A stretch of DNA of 64,000 nt from the NCBI RefSeq assembly GCF_018619335.1, contig NZ_JAHHDX010000045.1, positions 27,884 to 91,883 of the forward strand, read 5' to 3'. The notes beneath the pieces are model-generated. The model saw only the letters and a program-made list of their open reading frames with translations, was not told the origin of the DNA and ran no database searches. The position numbers and the translations under genes are program-made. Positions within the stretch are counted from its first letter, which is position 1. Each line of letters opens with the position of its first letter. Positions 55,743 through 64,000 of this stretch are shown piece after piece. Origin of the DNA: Alteromonas sp. ALT199. Lineage in GTDB: Bacteria; Pseudomonadota; Gammaproteobacteria; Enterobacterales; Alteromonadaceae.

Positions 55743-56765
55743 TTAGGCAAGAATCAAAAAATCTTGCCCATTATGCAGGTTCTCACTTTCGAGAAACTCG
55801 GTTAGCTCTTCCCTGACAGGTTGTGCAGCTATCACCAGCGCGGCTTCGGCAACAGTCATATAATTAGCTAATGAAATGACGGTAAATTTTGTTTCGTTGT
55901 CAGTTACTATATCCTGAGTGGGCGAAGTTTCTACAAACGCTTTAACCGCAATACCTCGGTGCACCATTACTCTAGCAAACGCTTTTGCCATTTGGCCTGT
56001 TCCGAATACAAAGAGCGACTTGCCTGAAATACAATGTGAAAGCCTACCCCACTTTTCTTCAACGACTAGAGACAGGCCATGCTCAAGATCTCGCGCTGAT
56101 AGAGAAGCCGTGGTAGAGGAATCGCTTACCCTCATATTAACGAGTACTTTTTCAACGCACCCAAACTTAGCCTTAGCATTAAGCAACCGCAAAAACAAAA
56201 CGTAATCTTCAAACATTCTTAAGCAAGGATACCCAACGTTTCGCAGTGACGTTGTTTTTGCAAAATATGTAGTGTGAGGGAAACAGGGCCAATCTAAGAG
56301 TGCTTGCTGGATAACACTTGGCTCAGATACGCTATTTAGTAATCCTTCCTTCTTTGCTTTAAACTGCTTAAAGCGCGCTGAGTCACGCACCTTTTCATTA
56401 TCAGGAAAATAAGAAAGAAAGCATTTAACCAGGTCAAAGCCACCTTCCTCAAGATGCTTTAGCTGCTCTTGGAATCGGGTAGACGAGCTAATGTCGTCAG
56501 CGTCCACTTTGGCGATGTATGGCGTGTTTACAAGGGATAACGCCTGATTTAGGCAATAGCCCACGCCTTTGTTCTGGCTGTTTGCAACAAGCTTTATGCG
56601 AGCGTCATCGAAACTATTAATAACATCTGTTGTATTATCGGAAGAGCCATCGTCTATGATAAGCAATTCAAAGTCTTCATAAGTCTGAGACAGAACAGAC
56701 GCAATAGAGGCGCCAACCCACCTTGAAGCATTGTAGGTTGTCATTAGCGCCGTCACGGTTGCCAC
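55743..56765 (-). CDS. GT2 glycosyltransferase with C-terminal Rossmann-like module
   Basis: A 340-residue protein with GT2 motifs ALMTTYNASRWVGASIASVL, IIDDGSSDNTTDV and VDADDISSS (D-x-D-type) in the first half. The C-terminal part has a SLFVFGTGQMAKAFARVM segment like that of its neighbour, suggesting an attached nucleotide-binding or regulatory module. It begins 3 bases after the maf gene ends. Sugar specificity cannot be told. Confidence 0.82.
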   Translation of the reverse strand: MATVTALMTTYNASRWVGASIASVLSQTYEDFELLIIDDGSSDNTTDVINSFDDARIKLVANSQNKGVGYCLNQALSLVNTPYIAKVDADDISSSTRFQEQLKHLEEGGFDLVKCFLSYFPDNEKVRDSARFKQFKAKKEGLLNSVSEPSVIQQALLDWPCFPHTTYFAKTTSLRNVGYPCLRMFEDYVLFLRLLNAKAKFGCVEKVLVNMRVSDSSTTASLSARDLEHGLSLVVEEKWGRLSHCISGKSLFVFGTGQMAKAFARVMVHRGIAVKAFVETSPTQDIVTDNETKFTVISLANYMTVAEAALVIAAQPVREELTEFLESENLHNGQDFLILA

Positions 56766-56768
56766 TAC

Positions 56769-59700
56769 CTATTGACCTCTAGCTTGTCTAATTTGATTTA
56801 CTTTGGCCGCTTTTCGTTTTGAATATTCATTTTCACTAATAAACTCTCTGCGCATGTCTATTGATTTTAACCGTGGCATCAATACTAGGCGATCACCACT
56901 TTTTAAAACCAGCGCTTTCTCTGAAAGTGGTTCGTCACTAATAATAATGAAATCAGGCCCACCGTAACAATGCCTTCCCTCTCCAACCACAGTAAATTGA
57001 GATAGAAACGCTAAATCTAAACTAGGATGCTGCGTGTACTTTTGGAGGAAAATAACGTCCTCTAAGCCAGACGTAATAGCAATCACAGCCAAGTCTACTC
57101 GAGATAAATCATTTGCTTGTAACGGCTCAAGTGGATTTTCAAAAGACCCCGGAGACAGTACGGTTACTCCTTTTATAGGCTGCCCTACACATTGGGCTAC
57201 ATCCATCTCGATATTACACACTGAGGTATCGTTTTTAACTTCCTCGTTGTTAATAAGCCAGTTGATGACAACCGGTTTAACATCCGTCGCTACTCCCTTC
57301 TTAGCTAAATTAAACAAAGGACTAGATATAAAATAATGAGCCGGCTGCATTTGTAGATTCAAAGGAGAACGACTGAATTCATTTGCTAGGATTTTCTGGC
57401 GACGCACTCCAGACAGAGACGAGACAGCATCCTGACCATATTGGTCATCAGAAATAATCGCAAGGATATCGTCAACATACCGCGCCCAGATAGCACTAAG
57501 CTCGTTTGCTGCACGCGTTGCAACTTGTTCGTCTGCAAGGTTAAGTAGCTTACTAAACATGCTGTTAATATAGTTGAACGTGCCGTTGAGGTAATAAAAA
57601 GCCAATGATTTTTTTCGTTGAAACGAAGAAACAATAAAGTCCCTTTGTTTCAATATAAATTCGTCAATGTCTTCCATGGTCGAAAAAGTGCTTTTTACGA
57701 CCCCAGTCAAGACGTTTAATTCCTCAATTAAGCTTTGTGTATTGTATCGAATTCCAAATTCATTAATAAACCAATCATTGTGTTCACTAGTAAATGCAAG
57801 AGTGTGTAAAGCGGAATTCGCATTCGCCTTCATTTCAGGAGTAGAGACAAGTAGCACATTTTCTTGTTTCAGCGGCTTGGCGCCAAGTATTCTCGCACCG
57901 TCGTTAAGGTTGTAGACTTCGCTAGAGGAAGAAGCAAATACTTGCTCTAAAACGCTTTTCGAAACTTTGAATTCGTATTTGGTTTTTACCCAAGGTTTAA
58001 AGTTACCAGGAATCGCTAATGACATTGCGTGGTTAGCTGAATAATCATATAACTCATTACCTTCAACATCGTAATATCCAGATGACTTTGAATGATGGTA
58101 TGAATCACTAACAAAGCCCATATCAGTACCAAAAAGGTATATTTGATTGAAACCGATAGTTGTGGCGATATCTGCAGCAAAGTTTGTAACTGTGGGATAG
58201 GAAAAGTTCAACGTTGTAAAACCGTGATCCTTCTTAAGCTCTGTGAAGGCCACAGTTGATGCCTCGCCCTGCTTAAAGGCCAATAAGGTTTTTCCAAATA
58301 GAGCAGCTGCATCGGGATGAACACCGTTACAGCTTAATAATGTAATTCGTTTTAGATAGTCTTGATCATCAACTCTAGTGAGCCAATCGAAGGTAGAACG
58401 GTTTGTCTCAATTTCAGCATGATAGTCTGGGCAAATTCCCTGTCTATGTAGTGCTTGAAGCGCTGTTCCACATGATATTATGATTGCCCGCTCAGACTCT
58501 TCCTTTAGCGTATCCATAAGCCCGTCTAACGAGGGCCCGTTCCCAACAATAAATACCGGAACATCCAACACTTCGGTTGACAAAAGTTTCTTTACTCTTT
58601 TATTTAAAAAAGGGACATTGTTTTTTAATGCCCATACAGTATGAGAAATACCGTACTTTGCATTATCAAAGTAATCCCCCATTGCAATAATAACAAGCAA
58701 TTGCTCACGCAGTTGGGCAACTGCATCAGTAAGTTTCTCGTTAACATAGCTCTGATAGAAGAATGTATTTGCCAACACATAAGGGCCAACAGACTGAAAT
58801 TGAATCAATAAATCATTGGTGAGGTTTGAGCCATCGTCACCTATGTTTAAGTAAAGACGCTTTTTTCCTTCATCAAACGAAGAAATGATATTTGCCCAGT
58901 CAATGGCAAATAATGAGGCATAAAAGAAATCTCGATTTGGCTCGCAAATAAATAGCATACCAATATCGTGTTCTTTTACTAAGTAGTTAAGCCCATAACC
59001 ACTGCCAATGCCAAACTGGATGATAGACTTGACCTGAGTGGGTAACGCACTTTGCTTCTCCTGCACATCTTTTAGTATAGATTCGCACTCTTCGACAAGC
59101 TGGTAGTGCAAATACCCTTTTAACTTCTTTCCTTTATAGCTTAGAAGTAGACCGTCTTTGTTCGGCTTCGATGCAAAAGATTTAAAATTTGTTTTCGCGT
59201 CAACAATTGGCGCGCTGGAAAACAATGCATTGGTTGACTTGTGATAAAGATAAACCTCCCCATCCACATTAGCGCTTGGCGACCACTGCTGAGGCTCATA
59301 ATTTACAAACTCTTCGTATAAATTCGGGAAGTACTTTTTTAGAGCGACGAGATTATTGTTCTTTCGTTCTTCATCTAAATTTGAAGAACGTAATTCCTTG
59401 TCATCTTTCAGCGGCGCCCACTGATGAAGGTAACTCTCGCTAATTGAAGTAGTGTTGCGAGCAGGTAACCACGACTGCAGTTCGTGCCAATCTGATGTCA
59501 TTAATTTGCTTTCGAGGCTATTGAACATCGGGTTATGCAAGTGTTTATAAAAGTCTAGTCTATCAACTCCAATATGTTTTTTAAGCTCCAACATATCTTT
59601 CGCGAAGTTTGCGCCGTCAGAACCAATTTGAAGGTACAAGGCGATGCTTCGTTCTTTTGCGATATTGAGTAATTCTCTCCAATTGAGGCTAGAGAGCGAA

Positions 59701-60146
59701 CACACAAAATAATCAATATTAGGCTCATAGACCACTATATGTTGATAGCGGCCTTCGCTAATTAAATGTTCAATGTGGTAACCTAACCCCAACCCCAGTA
59801 CAACCATCGCAGGAATGGATTGCTCATTATCACTAGATAATGAGATAGGATCCGTTCGAGCAATATATGTGTTGTAGTGAGAGAGAACTTCTTGCTTTGG
59901 ATGCTCACCATACAACACCTGCCCGGTGTTGTAGTTAATGATATTCAGCTCGCCAAATTTATTACACAGCAAGGTAGATACTGATGAATCATGCTTCTTA
60001 ATTAGGCCTGCCAAGGTAGGAACAAACCGCTCAAATGCACTCATACTGAGTCGATAGTTGTCCCTAATCTCTTGCGCAAGCGCTCGCTCAATATTTTGTT
60101 GCTGTCGCTCATCTTCATGAACGTGAAACTGAATCTGCTGTAACAT
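56769..60146 (-). CDS. maf: Maf flagellin glycosyltransferase (DUF115), with duplicated N-terminal domain
   Basis: A 1125-residue protein of the motility accessory factor family. The DUF115 core (about residues 525-720) has VFIVGNGPSLDGLM, the ETNRSTFDW tract and NFAADIATTIGFNQIYLFG. Maf proteins attach pseudaminic or legionaminic acid to flagellin in Campylobacter, Helicobacter and Aeromonas. Before the core lie two similar domains: residues about 112-200 and 373-460 share the G-x-G-x-GY, EPN-x-DxF and LYLxIGxDGxN patterns. It is 2 bases after the fliT-like gene, so it is expressed with cap and chaperone. Confidence 0.88.
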   Translation of the reverse strand: MLQQIQFHVHEDERQQQNIERALAQEIRDNYRLSMSAFERFVPTLAGLIKKHDSSVSTLLCNKFGELNIINYNTGQVLYGEHPKQEVLSHYNTYIARTDPISLSSDNEQSIPAMVVLGLGLGYHIEHLISEGRYQHIVVYEPNIDYFVCSLSSLNWRELLNIAKERSIALYLQIGSDGANFAKDMLELKKHIGVDRLDFYKHLHNPMFNSLESKLMTSDWHELQSWLPARNTTSISESYLHQWAPLKDDKELRSSNLDEERKNNNLVALKKYFPNLYEEFVNYEPQQWSPSANVDGEVYLYHKSTNALFSSAPIVDAKTNFKSFASKPNKDGLLLSYKGKKLKGYLHYQLVEECESILKDVQEKQSALPTQVKSIIQFGIGSGYGLNYLVKEHDIGMLFICEPNRDFFYASLFAIDWANIISSFDEGKKRLYLNIGDDGSNLTNDLLIQFQSVGPYVLANTFFYQSYVNEKLTDAVAQLREQLLVIIAMGDYFDNAKYGISHTVWALKNNVPFLNKRVKKLLSTEVLDVPVFIVGNGPSLDGLMDTLKEESERAIIISCGTALQALHRQGICPDYHAEIETNRSTFDWLTRVDDQDYLKRITLLSCNGVHPDAAALFGKTLLAFKQGEASTVAFTELKKDHGFTTLNFSYPTVTNFAADIATTIGFNQIYLFGTDMGFVSDSYHHSKSSGYYDVEGNELYDYSANHAMSLAIPGNFKPWVKTKYEFKVSKSVLEQVFASSSSEVYNLNDGARILGAKPLKQENVLLVSTPEMKANANSALHTLAFTSEHNDWFINEFGIRYNTQSLIEELNVLTGVVKSTFSTMEDIDEFILKQRDFIVSSFQRKKSLAFYYLNGTFNYINSMFSKLLNLADEQVATRAANELSAIWARYVDDILAIISDDQYGQDAVSSLSGVRRQKILANEFSRSPLNLQMQPAHYFISSPLFNLAKKGVATDVKPVVINWLINNEEVKNDTSVCNIEMDVAQCVGQPIKGVTVLSPGSFENPLEPLQANDLSRVDLAVIAITSGLEDVIFLQKYTQHPSLDLAFLSQFTVVGEGRHCYGGPDFIIISDEPLSEKALVLKSGDRLVLMPRLKSIDMRREFISENEYSKRKAAKVNQIRQARGQ

Positions 60147-60148
60147 GG

Positions 60149-60463
60149 CTATTTATATTTCTTAACGGCTGCACGGCCTCTGGAAAATTTGACCGCCTCT
60201 TTTTTAGCATTATCAAGCAAACCTTGCGCCAGCTCTTCAAGCTTTTGATTTATCGTAATTTCTTTTTGTGCAAACGAGCTTTTTTCATCGCCCTCAAGGC
60301 GAGATAGCGCTCGAACAACAACTTTATGACGTATTTGGGAAAGGTATCGAAATCGTTCTGTGGAGAACTCTTCACTGGACGACGATAAGCAAGCAGCTAA
60401 CTCTGTGTTAACTGCTTGAAGGAAAGGTGGAGTTTCGCAATGGTCTAATATTGTATTTTTCAA
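60149..60463 (-). CDS. fliT: FliT-like flagellar chaperone (probable)
   Basis: A 104-residue, predominantly helical, charged protein with no clear motif. Its placement directly after fliS in a flaG-fliD-fliS string matches the FliT/FlaI position in polar flagellates; FliT chaperones the cap FliD. It overlaps the fliS stop by 4 bases (ATGA). The assignment rests mainly on context and size, so the confidence is moderate. Confidence 0.55.
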   Translation of the reverse strand: MKNTILDHCETPPFLQAVNTELAACLSSSSEEFSTERFRYLSQIRHKVVVRALSRLEGDEKSSFAQKEITINQKLEELAQGLLDNAKKEAVKFSRGRAAVKKYK

Positions 60464-60888
60464 ACAGCTTGTCGTTTCTGGCGCTGGGCTTCATATGCTT
60501 CCTGCTTCGCTTCTTCAGGAATTTGTACCCATGCATCGCGTATTGGTGTTAATAGGCTAGACACTTCATCCAACATATTCAAGTCGTTGTTAAAATGTGC
60601 ATCATTCAAACGTTCTACCATGTAGTTGTATAATGCAAACATATTTTCAGCTACTTCACCACCAACCTCTACATCAAGCGTATCTCGCAAGTGCATGATA
60701 ATTGCGCTTGCTTTAGAAATGAAATCCGCTTTAGCCACTAGTTCTTTGCGCTCCATTGCCCCTTTTGCGTAAGCAACTCTATCAAGCGCTCCCTGCAAAA
60801 GCATAAGTGTTAATTTATGCGGATCTGCATTTGCAACGTCCTGTTTTAAGTTCCCTTTCCGATAGGCATTTATACCTTTGAGTGACAT
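60460..60888 (-). CDS. fliS: FliS, flagellin export chaperone
   Basis: A 142-residue helical protein: YRKGNLKQDVANADPHKLTL at the N-terminus, LLQGALDRVAYAKGAME, and NMFALYNYMVERL. FliS binds the C-terminus of flagellin to prevent premature polymerisation. It follows fliD by 22 bases. Confidence 0.95.
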   Translation of the reverse strand: MSLKGINAYRKGNLKQDVANADPHKLTLMLLQGALDRVAYAKGAMERKELVAKADFISKASAIIMHLRDTLDVEVGGEVAENMFALYNYMVERLNDAHFNNDLNMLDEVSSLLTPIRDAWVQIPEEAKQEAYEAQRQKRQAV

Positions 60889-60910
60889 AACAACTCCAAC
60901 TCTACTTTAT

Positions 60911-62341
60911 TTACAACGACGCTAATAACGCTGAACCAGTTTGGTTTAACTGCGCAACGGTTTGGTCGAGATTTAAATATTTATCCCGAAGAATCTCTTC
61001 ATAGTTCAGCATGCGTAATTCGAGTGTCTCACGCTCGTCATATAACTCTTCTCGCTCATCTTTTACAGAGCGTTCACGCAAGCTGATTAAGCCACTATAA
61101 GATGTATATTCTTTTGAAAACTCGTATAAGCGAGTAGCAATACCTTCATCTGAATCAGTAAACAACTTAGCAATCTCGTCGAAGTTATCTTCTAATGCAT
61201 CTTCTAGACGATCTTCACCTGATCCTAAACCAAAATCAGTTGAGCCAATTTCTAACTTACCTTCATCATCGAATTCAATACCGATTTGGAAAAGCCCACC
61301 AAGAGCTGAGGAGCTGACGCTATCACCAACGATTGATGCCAACCCACTTTGTATTCCGCGAAGTAAAGAATCACCAGCGAGTGCGCCATCATCTTCTAGC
61401 TCAGATTCGCCGTATTTAGTCAACGTACCTATTTCATCAATCAGCGCGTTATAGTTATCGACAAAGTCACGGATTTTTTTATCTAAACCTTCTTTGTCAT
61501 AGCCGATGTCTAGTTTAGTTGCTTGAAATTCTCCAGCCGCGTCTTTCGGAGAAACCTCATTAACATCAAATGAAACGTTTTGAATAGTATTTTCGAACTC
61601 GTTAGAACTACTTTGAACCTCGATACCGTCGACGTAGGCAATAGCATTGCGGGCACTTTCTATATTGGCAGTGCTAATATTGTTGGTGCCACCCGTTGTT
61701 GATAATCGATCTAACTCAGCGGCGCCTGTATCATTTGTAATGACAAGGTCATTACCATCACCTGTTTCATCTGAAGAGAACACTAGACGAGGACCTGCGC
61801 CTGTTCCGGTGTCAATAATGTTAGCCGTTACGCCAAAGTTATCATCTGCGCTGTTAATCTTTTCACGTAACGCTGTTAGTGACATGCCTGCGGTCACATC
61901 TACAGTGAAACTCTCGCTTCCACCAACATCAAACGTAAGCGATCCCGTCCCAGATGTTAGTACTGGGTCGCTGCTTGAAGTAAATGCACCGGCATCTGTC
62001 GTGATCCTGCTTCCTGCAGCAAGTTGTTCAACAACAATTTCATAGCTGCCGCGAAGCGCTGAATTTGATGCTTCTGCTGACAGAACATCATCATCTTCGG
62101 AAGGATTAGTTATAGTAGGCTCACGACCGTTTACACCGTTATCGCTTCGTAATTCATCAACGGTATCTTTAAAGTCAGACAGCTTAGATTTAATCTGTCC
62201 GAGGCCAGAAATTTCAGCCTCTATACGTTCTTCTTTTGCGTTTAAACGCTCCTCTTTGGGCTGACGTTCTGCAGTAAGAAGTTGTTGTACAAGATCATCA
62301 AGAGCAAGGCCTGACCCTACACCTAGAGACTGAATTGACAT
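60911..62341 (-). CDS. fliD: FliD, filament cap protein
   Basis: A 476-residue protein with the FliD N-terminus (QSLGVGSGLALDDLVQQLL) and C-terminal coiled-coil (LRERSVKDEREELYDERETL). It forms the cap that folds flagellin at the filament tip and can mediate adhesion. It is 11 bases after flaG, normal length. Confidence 0.96.
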   Translation of the reverse strand: MSIQSLGVGSGLALDDLVQQLLTAERQPKEERLNAKEERIEAEISGLGQIKSKLSDFKDTVDELRSDNGVNGREPTITNPSEDDDVLSAEASNSALRGSYEIVVEQLAAGSRITTDAGAFTSSSDPVLTSGTGSLTFDVGGSESFTVDVTAGMSLTALREKINSADDNFGVTANIIDTGTGAGPRLVFSSDETGDGNDLVITNDTGAAELDRLSTTGGTNNISTANIESARNAIAYVDGIEVQSSSNEFENTIQNVSFDVNEVSPKDAAGEFQATKLDIGYDKEGLDKKIRDFVDNYNALIDEIGTLTKYGESELEDDGALAGDSLLRGIQSGLASIVGDSVSSSALGGLFQIGIEFDDEGKLEIGSTDFGLGSGEDRLEDALEDNFDEIAKLFTDSDEGIATRLYEFSKEYTSYSGLISLRERSVKDEREELYDERETLELRMLNYEEILRDKYLNLDQTVAQLNQTGSALLASL

Positions 62342-62352
62342 ACTTTACCTCG

Positions 62353-62838
62353 TTAAACCTGATTGTTGATAAACACCCCTACACTGTTCCCAACATCCTG
62401 TTGCAGCTCTTGAATGCGTTCAGCAAGTTTCAACACTTCTTCTGAAGGTATTTGCCTAATAACATCACCAGACTGTGAGTCTTTCACCGTTACTACAGAG
62501 CGCTTTGTTTCATCGTCTATGGTAAAAGCTAAATCCCTATTCTGAACTTTAAGGAATGATTCAACTTTGGCGACAGCTTCGTCTAGCTGAGCACCGTTCC
62601 TCTCTACATCATTGTTATCGACCCGCAGGCCAGAAGCTTGAGCGATATTTTTTTTATCAACCGTTCCATTGCCCGATTGAATTTGTTCAGTTTGGTTGAC
62701 ACGCTGATTTGCATCGCTCTTCTGTCGCCCGGATTGTTCAAAATTCTGCTCAGTAACCAGGGGCGCGTCACTCTGCACCGGCACTACTGATGCTGGAGAT
62801 GCAAAAGCTTGGCCACTTTGGGTATTTTGAATTTCCAC
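62353..62838 (-). CDS. flaG: FlaG family protein
   Basis: A 161-residue protein with a disordered, polar first half and a conserved FlaG C-terminal half (FLKVQNRDLAFTIDDETKR; SGDVIRQIPSEEVLKLAERI). FlaG affects filament length in Pseudomonas and Campylobacter. It starts with GTG after a strong AGGAGG site. It is the first gene of the 11-gene string running to PhyH, and follows the major flagellin gene by 97 bases. Confidence 0.9.
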   Translation of the reverse strand: MEIQNTQSGQAFASPASVVPVQSDAPLVTEQNFEQSGRQKSDANQRVNQTEQIQSGNGTVDKKNIAQASGLRVDNNDVERNGAQLDEAVAKVESFLKVQNRDLAFTIDDETKRSVVTVKDSQSGDVIRQIPSEEVLKLAERIQELQQDVGNSVGVFINNQV

Positions 62839-62864
62839 GTAATACCTCCTTCCTGAAACGACAA

Positions 62865-62901
62865 AACGGGCCCTTGCCTATATATTAAGCAAGCACCCGT
62901 T
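62865..62901 (-). terminator. Possible terminator or attenuator between flagellin and flaG
   Basis: On the minus strand AACGGG and CCCGTT form the base of a hairpin extended by CTTGC/GCAAG, followed by TTTTG. It could end most flagellin transcripts while allowing read-through to flaG. The T-tract is short. Confidence 0.5.
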
Positions 62902-62935
62902 ACATCTCAATTAAGGTAACTAATTAAAGTATAGC

Positions 62936-63775
62936 TTATCCAAGCAAAGACAGCGCAGTTTGCGGACGCTGATTTGCCTGACTGAGAACAGAAACAGATG
63001 CCTGTTGAACAATCTGATTTCGAGTAAGCTCAGCCGTTTCTGCAGCAAAGTCTGTATCACGAATTTGCGAGCGAGCAGAAGATAGGTTTTCGCTGATATT
63101 ACTAAGGTTACGAATAGTAGACTGGAAGCGATTTTGCAGCGCACCCAAGTCAGCTCTCACGGCCCCGATTCCAGAGATAGCACCATCAATATCACTAAGT
63201 AGTGACGAGGCTCCAGATGCGGTCGTTACGTCGTTAGTCGTAATTCCGAGGCCTGTTGCACTGAAGCCGCTGATAGAGCCTAGGTTGCCTGAAGACAAAT
63301 TAACCGAAATGGTTTGGCCCGCGTTTGCGCCAACTAAGAATTTAGCAGAAAAGTTACCGTCTAGGATGTTCACATTACCGAACTGCGTATCTGTAGCGAT
63401 ACGTGAGATTTCTGTACGAAGTGCAGAGACTTCTTTTTGAAGTGCCTGACGGTCGGCTGAGCTGTTGATACCATTTTGTGACTGTACAGCCAACGTACGT
63501 ATACGCTGCAAGCTAGTTGTAACTTCGCTAAGCGCACCTTCGGCTGTTTGCGACAAAGAAATTGCGTCGTTTGCGTTACGAACAGCTTGGTTCAAACCTT
63601 GAACCTGAGATGTAAGACGATCTGAGATTTGTAAGCCCGCTGCATCATCTGCAGCGCTGTTAATACGGAATCCCGATGAAAGTCTTTCAAACGACGTGTT
63701 TAGGCGATCGCTTACGTCAAAAAGCTGACGCTGTGCGTTGAGCGACGAAACATTAGTATTTACAAATAAAGACAT
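62936..63775 (-). CDS. fliC: Flagellin (major filament protein)
   Basis: A 279-residue flagellin with canonical D0/D1 regions: the N-terminus VNTNVSSLNAQRQLFDVSD and FERLSSGFRINSAADDAAGL, and the C-terminus ARSQIRDTDFAAETAELTRN and QANQRPQTALSLLG. The central region (about residues 145-200) is short and rich in Ser/Thr, giving sites for O-linked pseudaminic-type glycans. It has an AGGAGGT ribosome binding site and a sigma28 promoter about 127 bases upstream. Confidence 0.97.
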   Translation of the reverse strand: MSLFVNTNVSSLNAQRQLFDVSDRLNTSFERLSSGFRINSAADDAAGLQISDRLTSQVQGLNQAVRNANDAISLSQTAEGALSEVTTSLQRIRTLAVQSQNGINSSADRQALQKEVSALRTEISRIATDTQFGNVNILDGNFSAKFLVGANAGQTISVNLSSGNLGSISGFSATGLGITTNDVTTASGASSLLSDIDGAISGIGAVRADLGALQNRFQSTIRNLSNISENLSSARSQIRDTDFAAETAELTRNQIVQQASVSVLSQANQRPQTALSLLG

Positions 63776-63902
63776 TAGATTACCTCCTAGGGATTCGATG
63801 GCAAATTTGCTATCATCAAATCCTTCCAGTTCAAATTAGCTGGGTCACTACTCCCAACTAACCCCTCTCTTAAAAGTAAAGTAAATTACCCCTCAACAAT
63901 AG

Positions 63903-63929
63903 GTATCGGCAGAGTCTTTAGGTTCTTTA
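63903..63929 (-). promoter_or_regulatory. sigma28 (FliA) promoter of the major flagellin
   Basis: On the minus strand TAAAGAAC (6 of 8), an 11-base spacer and GCCGATAC (7 of 8) match the FliA consensus with correct spacing. It leaves a leader of about 120 bases before the flagellin start. Confidence 0.85.
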
Positions 63930-64000
63930 GCTTTTTTTTAGTGTTTTTTATTTTAATTTCAAAAACCGAAAGTAAACGATTGTTTCACAAAGATAAAATT

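Overview
The window looks like a chromosomal segment of a marine gammaproteobacterium close to Alteromonas (Alteromonadaceae). The reasons are the gene order flrA-flrB-flrC-fliEFGHIJ-fliK-fliLMNOPQR-flhB-flhA-flhF-flhG-fliA-cheYZAB-parC-parP-cheW-DUF2802, the polar-flagellum regulators FlhF/FlhG and ParC/ParP, and the protein sequences. This is a judgement from gene content; no database search was run. I saw no tRNA, rRNA, CRISPR array or insertion sequence.

Region 1 (1-7091) is methionine metabolism. It holds the 3' end of an oxyR-like gene, metR, the nucleoside phosphorylase ppnP, a DUF938 methyltransferase, and a minus-strand operon metA - metH part 1 - metH part 2. A tandem MetJ operator with one perfect AGACGTCT box overlaps the -35 of the metA promoter. 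Cobalamin-dependent methionine synthase is encoded as two genes: the homocysteine/zinc module, then the folate-B12-activation module with its own ribosome binding site. The second gene also carries a one-base deletion.

Region 2 (7092-38113) is the polar flagellum and chemotaxis supercluster, all on the minus strand. It runs from the regulators (flrA, flrB, flrC) through basal body, export apparatus, switch and hook-length genes to fliA and the chemotaxis genes. Good sigma54-type promoters (GG-N10-GC) lie upstream of fliE, flrB and fliK, and a weaker one upstream of flhA. The master activator flrA is broken by a one-base deletion inside its Walker A motif.

Region 3 (38274-63775) is bracketed by two flagellin genes and holds a large glycan-modification island. 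The plus-strand half (39243-51059) encodes a CDP-glycerol-type cytidylyltransferase, pseudaminic acid genes pseF, pseG, pseI, pseB and pseC (no pseH seen), a LicD/fukutin-like transferase, an ATP-grasp/HAD pair, a radical SAM-polysaccharide pyruvyltransferase fusion and a GT4 glycosyltransferase. The minus-strand half is one tightly packed gene string: flaG-fliD-fliS-fliT-like-maf-GT2-GT2-gmd-fcl-sulfotransferase-PhyH. GDP-fucose synthesis and a sulfotransferase therefore sit in the same apparent operon as the filament cap and chaperones. Sigma28 (FliA)-type promoters lie upstream of the main flagellin and, unexpectedly, inside the glycan island, best at 47547-47573.

My overall reading is that the island builds a composite flagellin glycan. 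It would be based on pseudaminic acid and probably contain fucose, with possible sulfate, glycerol-phosphate and pyruvyl decorations. The glycan would be put on flagellin by an unusual Maf protein with a duplicated N-terminal domain, and its synthesis would be timed with the filament genes. The two frameshifts (metH part 2 and flrA) are either real lesions or sequencing errors, and this decides whether the strain is motile.
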